In this document: positions 21,357-32,751 of the stretch, in pieces
Position numbering within the stretch: the first letter of the stretch is position 1
Layout of the letters: each line of letters begins with the position of its first letter
Assembly (NCBI GenBank): GCA_014529385.2
Contig: CM043964.1
Coordinates: 2,024,997 to 2,088,996 of the forward strand
Source of the DNA: Adiantum capillus-veneris
Taxonomy: Eukaryota; Streptophyta; Polypodiopsida; Polypodiales; Pteridaceae
Length of the DNA stretch: 64,000 bases
Reading direction: 5' to 3'
The notes under the pieces: generated by a model
Databases searched by the model: none
Told to the model about the DNA's origin: nothing
The model's input: the letters and a program-made list of their open reading frames with translations, nothing else
Position numbers and translations under genes: made by a program

Positions 21357-21576
21357 GATGGTGGATGTATGCGGGGCTATTTTGATATATGATAGTAGGG
21401 ACTTGACGTGTGGTAGCAGGGGTCTCGGAGTTGAGACAATCAATTCTCAAGCTCAGTTATGCGAGAAAATCAATGGTCATAATCGCCTAGTATGGGACCC
21501 GGGAAACGTGTCTTGGGTTTGGATCGCGGATACAAGTATAGTGAAATGCAAAGTGACCAGTATGTATGAACCATAG
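21220..21576 (+). CDS. unknown frame with WDPG...KCKV motif
   Basis: 118 codons running from copy B into unique sequence (EWKPESVPFFAHKLTEWACI, then NRLVWDPGNVSWVWIAD and KCKVTSMYEP). A related motif (GLAWDPGKGAQFWIAN, then KCKVITMYKKL) lies on the opposite strand at 25973-26221. The frame is therefore probably a piece of a repeated mobile element protein. I cannot assign a family. It has no clear start (TTG at 21220) and no homologue known to me. Confidence 0.3.
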   Translation: MSKFKALVACMKIECCRDAEWKPESVPFFAHKLTEWACIRAERDPSMVDVCGAILIYDSRDLTCGSRGLGVETINSQAQLCEKINGHNRLVWDPGNVSWVWIADTSIVKCKVTSMYEP

Positions 21577-22110
21577 TCACAAGGGACGCATTCCAAGACG
21601 GGGAACGGGGGATGGTGCTCAAATGGATTTTCAGTTAAAAAAGAGGGCGGGACGGAAAGTGGGGACGGGAAGCCCGAAAAAGGGCGTCCCCTGCTACTAT
21701 GGTATGAACAAATCAAAGCCGTTGAATTTTGTGCGGATGCCATTGAAAACCTTAGAATCTATTCTATCTTCCCAACATTTACTCTCTTCACTTTGCCCCT
21801 CGCATTTGCCACCTCCAAATTGGTTATAGATAGCAACCCTTGTTGGCAATGCATATGCATTCCCGACTGACCCAAATCCCTCATGGAACTACCACCTTCA
21901 TTGGGTTGTTCTTTTGCGCCCAATGATGAGCTTGACATAAGGACGAGAACTTGCTGTTAGATCCTTCACTGATAGCCCCCTTACCTCCACCAGTTTGCAG
22001 ACAAGTATTGCATTTTCTCCACTAGATCATGGCCTCATACTTTCAAGAATAATCTGATGAGAACACTAGAGCTGGAGATAAGGTCCGCCATGTTCAGTTG
22101 GAGATATGTG
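21577..22110. other. no gene seen
   Basis: Mixed-composition DNA with short frames only; probably the rest of the element containing copy B. Confidence 0.4.
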
Positions 22111-22115
22111 CAGAT

Positions 22116-22270
22116 TGTTGAACTGGAGCAAGAGAGCGTAGGTAGACGAGAGGAGAGAGAGACAACACCATCATATGCAAACCCCAAAGTATTTCTACTG
22201 ATCACACGAGATAAGTTTATATAGAGGGGACCAGGGTGCTATATATAGAGATACTATATATCGCTCAACA
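22116..22270 (-). repeat. 3' LTR of the short-LTR element
   Basis: 155 bp with the TATA-like run TATATATAGAGATACTATATA near its right end, which on the minus strand lies close to the LTR start. Near identical to 25280-25434. Confidence 0.88.
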
Positions 22271-22824
22271 CCCCCACTCAAATGAAGGTCCCTAACTGTG
22301 GATGAAAAAACCCTTGGGGGCTCAAGGGAAAAACCCACAGCTCTATATATACCCACCATTATATTAAAACATATTAGATATACATTTACAATGTTGAAAG
22401 GAGCTACATCACTCCTGTTTTACAATGTGCCCTTTCAAGGGTCTTTAACAATATATGCGGTTGAATTGATGCAAACTCTTCAATATCTTTGAAAACCTTC
22501 ATAATCTTTGAATAGCTTGAATACCTTTGAGCCTCTATACACATTGCTTGATGTGACTTTCATCCTGTAAACAATATCAGCTCAAGAAACATATCGAAAC
22601 GTGAAGGTTAGAAATAACCACATCACATTGTCCTTACAGACGGTTCGCGACTCCGCTGTGGAGACGACATAGAAACAAACATAATGCTGATGCAATCACA
22701 TGTGTAGATGACAAAGAAAGAAAACATAATATCAATGTAATCACATGTTCACATATATATATATAAAATCGGCATGTAGTAAACATATAAAAGGGGCTCC
22801 CAAGATCTTAATTGACAGCAATCA

Positions 22825-23150
22825 TCATCATGGCTTTACATACCATGGCATTAGAGACGCTTAGAAAAACTTTGAAATAGGAATAACCATCATGGATTTA
22901 TAGACCATGGCATCAGAGACGCTTTCAACGAATAAAAACATTGAGGAAGCAGTACCCATCATGGCTTTACGTACCATGGCATCACGATATTCACCATGGT
23001 ATTAGAGACGCTCAGAAAATTTTTGAAAATAGAAATCATCATGGATTTACGTACCATGGCATCAGAGACGCTTTCTTCAAATCAAATAAAAATTGTAAAA
23101 TAGTAATCACCATCATGGCCTTACGTACCATGGCATCAGAGACGCTAGTT
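22825..23150. repeat. 60-80 bp imperfect repeats with CATCATGG and ACCATGGCAT
   Basis: Five units carry CATCATGG, TTTACGTACCATGG and AGAGACGCT at variable spacing. They lie near the 3' end of the element interior. They share words with the 17741-18110 array, so this is a family trait. Confidence 0.8.
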
Positions 23151-23891
23151 TTGTGCAAAATCTGCCAAACCTCAAGACAATGACTAGTCAGTAGATAATG
23201 GCTGTAAAAGCTCCAACAATCTCTACATTGATGACTCTAATGAAAACCATCATCACGTTAGTATACCATTATAAAATGATCATCAAATTACGTGAAGTAT
23301 ATTTATGACAAATCAATCGTGACAAGAGCAATAGCATGCATCAAGAACCAAAGCCATGATTTGCATGAAATGGTGTGACCCTGCTATGATTGAGGTAGAA
23401 ACAAATTACATGCCCAATCTATTGATCAAAGCTTGTTCAAAGGTGTGTAGCTTTTGAATGAATAAATCAGCAATAGAGAACGATCAAAATGATGCAAAAA
23501 CTCATGCCAAACTGTGAATAACTCAGCTGTTGCATCCGAGTGTATGACCTCTTAGTTAATATGAGCATCCCAAAGCAGTGAAATAAACGAAGCTTAGTAA
23601 ACAAAATCTTTTGTGGACTAGCCTTGGAAAGTGCATGACGATTAACTCGGGGTGACGGGGCTCATGCAGCTTTACCACTCACATAATGTAGTACGATTCG
23701 TAACCAGAAACACGGCCCCACAGGGAGGCCTGAGTTCGCGGTAGAAACCTTAATGGCGGCTCGTCACCATCTACCGCCATTAGCAAGCCATAACAGCTAC
23801 CATTGCTTTTGGCTATATATTCTCCTCGCTGCTGCAAACTTGTGCTGCCATGCAAGCAGTCCAATCGACTTGCCGTCTCCTGCAAGCAATG

Positions 23892-24017
23892 CTACCTCCT
23901 CTCAGGGGGGTGGCCCTGATGACCCGGATCTGATTCGGTCCTGGAACGAACTCTACCTCCTCCTCTCAGGGGGGTGGCCCTCATGACCCGGATCTGATTC
24001 GGTCCTGCAACGAACCC
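23892..24017. repeat. tandem duplication of about 63 bp
   Basis: CTACCTCCTC...AGGGGGGTGGCCCT, ATGACCCGGATCTGATTCGG and AACGAAC occur twice in a row with a 3-bp length difference and two substitutions. Not obviously coding. Confidence 0.88.
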
Positions 24018-25267
24018 ATCTAAGAGTGCAAATCGGCCAAGATTAATAGAGTGATTATGGCCCCTGCAATTAGGCAACGCTGGGACTCATTATCTGGTCT
24101 TGCCAGACGTAGTGTGTATGTGTTGCTGCAGGTTGGGGCATGCGATTGGGACTGGCCTGTACATCGTTGCAGTTGCTGCCATCGCTAAGCATATTTCTAC
24201 TACGCGTCGAATAAAGCATTCCAACGTGAATTTTAAATAAAGCAATTCAAAGCCGAATTAGATTGCTCCTGCCTAGCGAGTCCACAGAGTCAGCATGAAA
24301 TTGTGCAGGAAAAGATTTTCATGAATATGAACTTCGCTTTTGCAGAGGTGCACTAGTAAGGGTGAAAAAAACCCGTCAGCAGTCCAGCACGTTAATTAGC
24401 GCCCCCTATAATTAACAGAGAATTTTCGTTGGCACTAGCAGAGCCTTGGCAGTTCTATAATTAAGAGACGCTTAGCAGTTCTTAAAATAACGCAATTTGG
24501 GCAACGCAAAAAGCAAACGCTGAGTGCCTAGCTATTATAAGAAGCAAGCGCCGCAACTGCACGCTTCTCACTGCTACAGAGCTGTATCGCTCAACAAGAG
24601 CTATGGAGCACGATAGAGCTACAGACAAGTCTATGTTTACATATGCAATTTTTGGATTGCTGTAGTCTACAGACTTTGCTGCCATGTCAACACCAAGCAC
24701 ACACACTAGTCTCTGCAGTCGCTTCCTCTATTTTATTTGCAGCCAACTCATGCCTACAACAGAGGTAGAATCTCATAGCTTCATGCTAATAACGCTTGCA
24801 TCTGCCTGCATATATTAACGCCCACATCCTAGCCGCCTAAAAGGATGCGACCTCTTCCAAACGAAAAACCTTGCAGCCTCAGACTTAGTGATTTCTTGCT
24901 ACTCCTTACTCACCTCTCTGCAAGCATCTACAAACGCCTCTTTTGCATGTAGCTAAGAAGACGCTCAATAGGCAACCTTCAAAAACATGAAATAACTTCT
25001 CGGGCGTGGCAGGTTTTATATAATAGGACAACGACACTAAACGGTCTGACAGACAAAAGTGGGGGTGTCTAGTGGGGACTCTCAAAGCTAAACACAAAAC
25101 ACCGCTGAATTAATCCTGTCTAACTTCTTCACCTTTTCTTTTTCCATTCAAAATAGCAGCGAACAAAAGAAACAGAAAATCATATGTTTTTGCAATAAAA
25201 TAAACATAAACTCATCCTCCTTGCGATGAAGATCTTTAAGATTTTCGAGTGTGTCCATGCGACCATT

Positions 25268-25279
25268 GCTCTGATACCA
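25268..25279 (-). other. primer-binding site of the short-LTR element
   Basis: GCTCTGATACCA on the plus strand is the reverse complement of the Met-tRNA-type primer site and touches the LTR start at 25280. Confidence 0.85.
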
Positions 25280-25434
25280 TGTTGAACTGGAGCGAGAGAG
25301 GGCAGGTAGACGAGAAGGGAGAGAGACAACACCATCATATGCAAACCCCAAAGTATGTCTACTGATCACACGAGATAAGTTTATATAGAGGGGACCAGGG
25401 TGCTATATATAGAGATACTATATATAGCTCAACA
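25280..25434 (-). repeat. 5' LTR of the short-LTR element
   Basis: 155 bp. Begins TGTTGAACTGGAGCGAG and ends TATAGCTCAACA. Confidence 0.88.
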
Positions 25435-25439
25435 CGGAT

Positions 25440-26270
25440 GACATTGAGTTAGAGAATGTACTAATTAAATATCTAGGACACGGGCTAGCAACAAAGGCGT
25501 TTAAACACATGCATTTTGGACAGGACATTCCTAGGTGAGAAAACAAGTACAATACTAATCCAGTTAGTTGATGATGTTTGCATTTTGGCTAATGACGGTT
25601 GTGATGAAAGCTGGGTAGAGAATCGGAGTGCGGCTATGGAGGAGAGGGTACATGTGTCACGGGTGGCGTTAAAGGAAAGGTATGACCAGAGCGCATTGAC
25701 CCTTTGAGGCTAAAGCTGGTCCTTTGCGAGGGTCACATGAACCCTATTTTTTATATGACAGAAGAGGTGTGAGCCTTAGAGCTCCAAACACTTATAATTT
25801 GGATTGTAGAGCCCGTGGTGGCTCCTCGAGTTAAGGTAGATATACCCTCTAGATTAACTGGATATTTCTCAATTGCTGGATATCCCCATAGGTTGACTCA
25901 TCATCTTCATTGAGGGGGAATCTATCGACCATCCAGGGTCTGCAAAAGTCCCAATCTCAGTCGCCTTCCACCTCAAACTGGCTTGGATATATATATAACG
26001 TGTTTCAAAGCCGAGGGAAGCTGATTCAATCTCCCCTTCCTGGTCTTTCCTCGACCAAAATCGCATGGATGCCTCCTTGCTTCCAACTTCTTATACATCG
26101 TGATTACTTTGCACTTTTCTCTTACTATATTCGCAATCCAAAACTGAGCCCCTTTTCCCGGGTCCCATGCCAAGCCCATGGTATTTCCCGCATAATTATT
26201 CTTGAGGAGTAGTCGTTCCACCTCCTAGACTCCCATTATTATACATCAGATCCCTGCCAACATACCTTAG
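25440..26270. other. decayed element sequence with a WDPG-motif frame on the minus strand
   Basis: The minus-strand frame 26221-25973 encodes GLAWDPGKGAQFWIAN and KCKVITMYKKLEARRHP. It resembles the frame at 21220-21576. The rest holds short frames only. Family unknown. Confidence 0.35.
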
Positions 26271-26280
26271 ATCAATCTTG

Positions 26281-29200
26281 CCAGGACACCATGTCATAGT
26301 GGTCCGGTCTCTCAGTGACTGTTGCAGTACACAGTATCTTTGACATTGGCTTGATCATCTATGGCTCACAATCCTTGGGAGATTCATTCATTCCAGCCAT
26401 CATTCGGCAGTTGTGCACTCTAGAGAAGGGGTGGTGACTTGTGGGGTGCTATGGCCACACCTATGGACTCATCAAAGGAGTTCACATAAGATATAGCCAT
26501 GCTTATGACATATGGGATTCCGACATTCCCAGAGAAAACACCTCCATCTTGGGTGGACACGCACTTACCACTTGACCTCGACACATCAGATCACTTGCTT
26601 ACACAACAGGAGCATCTAAATGCACTTAGGGAGAGGATCTTTGATCTCTTCCTAAACAACTTCATTGCTTAGATCTAGAGACTATAGTGGAATTTTAGTG
26701 CTTTGGAATCTCTTGAAGAGTTTACGCGCCAGTTATTACAGGAGATGAAGCATCCCACGACTGCATCCGGAGTCATCCAGAGCTTGGCTTAGATGGTAGT
26801 GTAGCTACTCTTCTACACTCCTGATCATTTGAATTCCTACCTTCAGAGTTTTTTACACAAAGAATGAAGTTACTTCCTGCTAGGACACCATCTTGTGGTG
26901 GTCCGTGCATTTTCTAAGTGACTGTTGTAGTACAACGTATGTTCGACATCAGCTTCATCATCTACGGGCGTAGAGTCCTTGGGAGATCCATTCATTCCAG
27001 CCATCATTCAACGGTTGCACACTCCAAAGGAATTGTGACTTGTGGGTTGCTATTGACACACCTATGCACGCAGCAAAGGAATGCACACGAGATATGGCCA
27101 TGCTCATGGCATATGGGACTCCGACATTCCAAGAGAAAACACCACCGTCTTGGAAGGACAGACACTTACCACTTGACCTCAACACGTCAGATCACTTGCT
27201 TACACAAGAGCATTTACATGCACTTACAGAGCTGCATTTTTGGACAACTGCATCGTTTTCGCAACAAGAAGGAAACCCTCATCTTTTCAACCCTAAATCT
27301 TGCCTTCCACTCCAGCTCGCCTTGCCGATCTTGTTCCTCTTTAGATCATCAGATTACTTCCACTACCACTTTCTCTGTTTTCAGTCCACTAGGGATTTTG
27401 ACATTCATTCCCCACCATCCCTAGACCCTCTAAACCATTCCAGACCCTGCCAGGAGCGTACGAGCACACTAAAAATCAATGGACAGAAGTGTTTTTATCA
27501 CCTCGCAATCGCGTTTTTGGGTGGACAACAGCCTTTTTGCTTGTCTTTTTCACATAGGATGAAGTTAACTCCAACCAGGACACCATCTCGTAGTGGTCTG
27601 CCGTTCGGGCCCTCAATAACTGTTTCAGTACACCGTATCTTTGTCATTGGAGAGATCAATTCATTTCAGCCATAATTCAATCGTTGCGCACTCCAGAGAA
27701 GGTGGTGACTTGTGATTTTCTATGGACACACCTATGAACTCATTAAAGGAGTTGACATAAGATATAGCCATGCTCATGGCATATGGGATTCTGGCTCCTA
27801 GAGAAAACACCTCCATATTGGGTGGACAGACACTTACCACTTTACGTCAAGACGTCAGATCACTTGCTTACATAGAATCATCTACATGGACATACAGGGA
27901 GGATCTTTGATCTCTTCCTAGAAAAGTTCATGGCTTGGAATCTCTAGAAGAGTTTACCTACCAGAAAGAGGAGATGAAGCATCTCATGACTACATTCGGA
28001 GTCATCCAACGCTTTTTGCTTAGATAGTAGTGCAATTGTTCTTCTACACTCCTAATCAGTTGGATTCCTACCTTGAGAGTTTCTTATACAATGGATGAAT
28101 TTACTTCCTGCCAAGACACCATCTCGTGGTGCTTCGTGCGTTTTCTAAGTGACTGTTGCAATACACAGTATGTTTGACATCGGCTTGATCATATATGGGC
28201 GTAGAGTCCTTGGGAGATCATTCATTTCAACCATCATTTGGCGGTTGCACACTCCAAAGAAAGTCGTGACTTGTGGTTTGCTATGGACACACCTATGCAC
28301 TCAGCAAAGGAGTGCACACGAGATATAACCATGTTCATGGCATATAGGATTCTGACATTCCTAGAGAAAACACCACCATCTTGGGTGGACAGACACTTAC
28401 CAAGTCTTGACCTTGACACATCAGATCACTTGCTTACACAAGAGCATCTACATGGACTTAGGGAGCTGCGTTTTTGGACAACTGTATCGTTTTCTCAACA
28501 AGAAGGCAACGCTCAGCTTTTCAACCCTAAATCTTGCCTTCCACACCAGCTGGCCTTGCCGATTCTGTTCCTCTTTAGAGCATCAGATTTCAGCTATACT
28601 CCCATTGCTACTTTCTCTATTTTCAGCAAACAAGGGGCTCTAACATTAATTCCCCACCATCCCTACACCCTCTACACCGTTCCGGACCCTGCTGGGAGCG
28701 TACGAGCACGTTGAATATCAATGGACAGAAGGGTTTTTATCACCTCGCAATCGCGGTTTTGGGTGGACAACAGCCTTTTTTCTTGTGTTTTTTACATATG
28801 ATGAAGTTACCTCCAGCCATGACATCATGTCAAAGTGGTCCATTTGGTCTCTCAGTGACTGTTGCAATACACAGTATCTTTGTCATTGGGGAGATCCATT
28901 CATTCAAGCCACAATTCGGCAGTTGCGCACTCGAGAGGAGGTGGTGACTTGCACTTTGCTATGGACACACCTATGCACTCATCAAAGGAGTTCACATAAG
29001 ATATAGACATACTCATGGCATATGGGATTCTGACACTCCCAGAGAAAAAACCTCCATATTGGGTGGACAGACACTTACCACTTGACACCGGCTGGCCTTG
29101 CCGATCCTGTTCCTCTTTAGATCATCAAATTTCAGCCATACTTCCACTGCTATGTATCTGTTTTCAGCCCACTAGGAGCTCTAACACTGATTCCCCACTA

Positions 29201-29510
29201 TCCCTACACCCTCTACACTGTTCTAGACCCTAATGGGAGCGTACGAGCACGTTGAAAATCAATGGATACAACTGTTTTTATCTCCTCAAAATCGCATTTC
29301 TGGGTGGAAAACAGCCTTTTTGCTTCTGTTTTTTACATAGAATGAAGTTACCTCCAACTAGGACATCATCTCGTAGTGGTCCGTTCGGTCTCTTACTGAC
29401 TGTTGTAGTACACAATATCTTTCTCATTGGGGAAATCCATTCATTCCCACCATCATTCGCCGCTTATGCACTCTAGAGGAAGTAGTGACTTGTGGTTTGC
29501 TATGGACACA
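26281..29510. repeat. array of two alternating repeat types, period about 1.24-1.30 kb
   Basis: A landmark (GACACCAT...GTGGTCC, then GACTGTTG..GTACAC) recurs at about 26281, 26881, 27577, 28114, 28818 and 29357. Spacings of 600, 696, 537, 704 and 539 alternate short and long, so two neighbouring units form a higher-order period. Units carry CACACCTATG, ACTCATCAAAGGAG and GGTGGACAGACACTTACCA and can be read as TPPSWVDRHLPLD. Open frames up to 211 codons (27040-27675) look like by-products of the repeats. The array ends at a short (TC)n at 29511-29532. Confidence 0.82.
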
Positions 29511-29734
29511 CTCTCTCTCTCTCTCTCTCTCTAATTTAATTTTCATGGTCGATTCGCACAATGTTTTTGTAATCATAAGATTTATTTTTTTAATTTGCAA
29601 TAATTTAATATTTTTTAATAAATTTGAATCATCATTTAATATATATAGGGTTAACACTCATTATATAATAACTATGTTCCTATGGTGTACAATCTTTTCG
29701 TAAGATTCTTAATTTATAATTTTGTCATACAGAT

Positions 29735-31148
29735 ATGGCAGACATGAAGCTAGCGAAACATCAACAAAAGTTCGTCTCCAAAGTGATTGTGAGACACTTC
29801 CATTACACGTCAGAGGCAGAGATTAGACATTGTTTAAACCCTATCCCTCCGGAGCATTTTTATCAGCTTACAGAGACTCTAACCAAGTCTGTGTTTGAGC
29901 AGCTGTAGGCAGAGTTTGCACCAGCTATTTTTGACATAGCCCTCCTGACATCAGGTGCTTTAGTAAACATGGTCAAACAAACCATTGGACAGATCATGAA
30001 AACCTTTCAAGAACTGAAAAATCCTGTCATTACTTCCTTGCTAAACATAGATGAGCGCATACATCTTGTGCAACAGCTTTACACGGAGTTCAAGAGCAAG
30101 GAAAAGTTAGAAAGAGCAGCAAAGCGTGAAAGAGTGGAAGCCACCTCTTCTGAAGCTGTTGTTGAACCAGTAATCATTCTTAGAACAGAGCCTGCAACGT
30201 CATCCGTTGCTACATTAGACCTCTCTCAGCTACCACCTATTTTACACCTTTTACCCGACACAGCCATCTTCAATATCCAAGCTCCACAGCTGGGAGAGGG
30301 AAGATGGGCACATGTGAAGCGTGTGGGTGTCACACATCCTGCTTTCAAAGATCAAGTGTATGCTGCAAAAGTGTTCAAAGTGCACTTACATGGGCCCACC
30401 ATGGAGGACCAGGTCAAAGACGAAGCAACAATTTTGGATATTTCACATCGAGGTATTATCTACCCTCTTGCCATGGTGTGCCACGTGGAGCGACCAATGC
30501 TCATTTCACGATTTTTGGAATGGCCGCCATGTGGAGCAATGGATCAAAGAATGCACTGCAGACGGCAGTTAGCCTGTCATTCATGATTACGTACTCGCTG
30601 CAAGAATAGTAGAGCTATTCCAGGAGAATATTTTGCAGATCATCAATGCTCTCCTCCAAACTCTAAAGTAAATACATACGCATAACTACCTCCACAATGA
30701 TCTACACTCTCGGAATATGATGCTACATTTTGGCGAAAAAGGTGTTTACGCCGGCATTGTGGATTGGGGTTCATGCACCAAAATAAATACGATAGCCAGT
30801 TTTCCTCCTCTACGCAATATGCAGATAGAAACTAGAAAACAATATGAGAGAGATTATCCATGGGCAGCCCCCGAATGTATATCTAGTAATCCTCCCTCCT
30901 TGACCAAAGCTACGGATATTTATTCCATGTGTCATACATGTAAACGCATTTTGAAGTGCTTACCAGAGTCCCAAGAACAAAGCAAGAGACATTTTTTGAG
31001 TAACGTACTTGCTCATCTTGAAGCCGGCAAGCGCCAAAACCCCAAAACCCGGCCTAATGCTTTTGATCTCTCCTTATGTTTAAATGGTTCCCATAGAGTG
31101 AGTTACAACATTGTAATGACATCTGGCTTACGACCAGCTGATGATTAA
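29735..31148 (+). pseudogene. protein-kinase-like gene, decayed, probably element-borne
   Basis: It begins at ATG 29735, three bases after an acceptor-like CAG. An N-terminal helical region of about 150 codons includes TAG at 29906. A kinase-like fold follows: glycine-strand region QLGEGRWAHVKRVG, Lys strand VYAAKVFKV (about 30358), and DEATILDISHRG as the C-helix. A frameshift lies near 30520, then TAG 30570 and TAA 30669. The catalytic loop HNDLHSRN is at 30693-30716 (HND for HRD), the magnesium motif is DWG for DFG (about 30762-30770), and the APE motif is in PWAAPECIS. Catalytic Lys, Asp, Asn and Asp are thus retained despite the breaks. Its neighbour at 31315 has the same CAGATATGG upstream, and the setting is all transposons. 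Confidence 0.7.
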
Positions 31149-31314
31149 TGAAAACACAGTCTCATGATTTCATCATTGTTTTACTTTTGGTGTCAGATTT
31201 AATTGTATGTTTAATTGAACAAAATATCTATGTTTGTCATTCGATATACTGTCCAATGTCAAATTAATTGAATGGATATTTAAAAGTAGTGACATGTTCA
31301 CCTGATATGCAGAT

Positions 31315-32064
31315 ATGGAAGAAGAACTCAACCACGCTGAAGCTCAGGAAAATTTTAAAGAAGAACAAGTTAGATGTGGACAAGCACATCTTTCTACTAT
31401 TGCCAACATTGAAGAAGATGAATCTGAGCTGCAGGGGGAACCATTTACCCTTAAAGAGTGCAAAAAGCTTTTCCCTAATCACTTTGTACGCCATCAACTA
31501 TTTCAAATAAGTGGCAATGCAAAAGATACAGGTCCGTTAAAGCTCTCTGATTTGCAACATAAAGGACTGGCACGTGTATTGCTGCAAAATTTTATATGAC
31601 AAGAGAGATGCCTACCAAACAACAACCAAGTAGAAATTTACTTTATCCAGCAATGCTATGTTCGATATGTTTTTCTGAAGAGAGTGGATTGGTCAGATCG
31701 TCCAGGCACCGCTGGTGTTGGACGTGGATGCATTACAGAAAAGGTGGCAGCAAGCAATGCAAATCATTCAATGCCTCCTCGCAAGCGTCCTATTGTTTTA
31801 CTTCCTGAAGAGTCAGAAACACTGACTGAATTAGCCAACCAAGGACAAGACCTTGCCAGCCAAGGAGAAACACCGGACATGCTTCGTGGCCGTATTCTTG
31901 AGCTTAAAATAGAGTTAAGTGATGCACAAGCAAAGCTTCAATGATATGGACCTTTGCTAGATGATACTACCACTTCACATAAAGATGTTGCTCAACCATC
32001 CCGTGAGCAAGGAATTACAGATTTTACCATAGACGAACTTATAGCAAATCTATCAAACTCATAA
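31315..32064 (+). pseudogene. unknown gene paired with the kinase, two internal TGA codons
   Basis: One frame of 250 codons runs from ATG 31315 to TAA 32062, interrupted only by TGA at 31597 and 31942. Both could derive from CGA (Arg) by CpG decay. It starts with an acidic helix (MEEELNHAEAQENFKEEQ), has a basic patch (SMPPRKRPIVLL) and ends in a coiled-coil-like segment (RILELKIELSDAQAKLQ) and an acidic tail. I do not recognise the family. GCAGATATGG directly before the start mirrors the CAGATATGG at 29731 before the kinase gene, suggesting that both first exons follow introns or share a leader design. It probably belongs to the same unit as the kinase. Confidence 0.5.
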
Positions 32065-32248
32065 GTCACTCAGAAGCTTTTTGTAATCTCAAAATTATAT
32101 CAAACTCTTTTCGCTTGAGTAATTTCCCAGAACCTTGTTGTAATTTCAAACCTACATCGACTTTATGTAATTTTTATTCGACAAGATATTATCGGCAGTT
32201 TATATTTGAGTGTGAGTGAATATGTGCGTTATAGTCAGGAAGCACAAA

Positions 32249-32747
32249 TCATTTTTTGAATGTACTCATCAAAGCATCTTGAAATATTGGATTGCGCATA
32301 GCATTGAACGATATGCCACACGCAACAAATGCTTGTGTCCATTTTAAATGCAACTCAAGCAACCATTGTTTACCTAATGCTTCAGGCATTGTCTGTCCAT
32401 TGGATGACGCTCTGCCAGATTTTCTTGTGCCAGGAACTCCTCCTGATGTAGAAGCATGTCCATGAAGAGGGTTCAATTGAGAACTTTGATCGTTTACTTG
32501 AGTGGTTCACACCTCTTCTGTTGCCTCATTGCATACGGATGGTTCAATATTCGCATGAATATCTTTAGAAACATCACCTTTATGTTTAGCTGCAAGAATC
32601 AACTTTACTTTGCGAGAATACATGGCAAATTTTTCATGAATATCTTTTGGTGGTGCCCCGCACTTTTCAACATTGCCAGTGACTGTAAATAAATGCTCTT
32701 TAATTTTGGTTGCATTACCACTGAACTCGTGGCCACAGGATTTACAT
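32249..32747 (-). pseudogene. hAT transposase remnant: BED finger C-part and start of DUF659
   Basis: Read leftwards from the TTAA insertion site, the frame gives CKSCGHEFSGNATKIKEHL, the zinc-binding half of a BED finger. TVTGNVEKCGAPPKDIHEKF follows, as is usual in plant hAT-like transposases. After a TGA at 32507 the frame continues (GQTMPEALGKQWLLELHLKW, then CGISFNAMRNPIFQDAL), which matches the start of DUF659-type proteins. It ends at TGA near 32246, so the catalytic region is missing. The first part of the gene lies beyond the insertion at 34077-34140. Confidence 0.72.
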
Positions 32748-32751
32748 TTAA

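Larger units (their letters stand above)
22116..25434 (-). mobile_element. non-autonomous copia-type LTR element with 155-bp LTRs
   Basis: Two 155-bp LTRs (22116-22270 and 25280-25434) begin TGTTGAACTGGAGC and end GCTCAACA. On the minus strand the primer site TGGTATCAGAGC (25279 to 25268) abuts the right LTR. The purine tract GAGTGGGGG (22279 to 22271) abuts the left LTR, a copia-like arrangement. Flanks CAGAT (22111-22115) and CGGAT (25435-25439) are a 5-bp duplication with one mismatch. In 3 kb of interior I find no gag or pol, so it must have moved with enzymes from another element. Confidence 0.88.
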
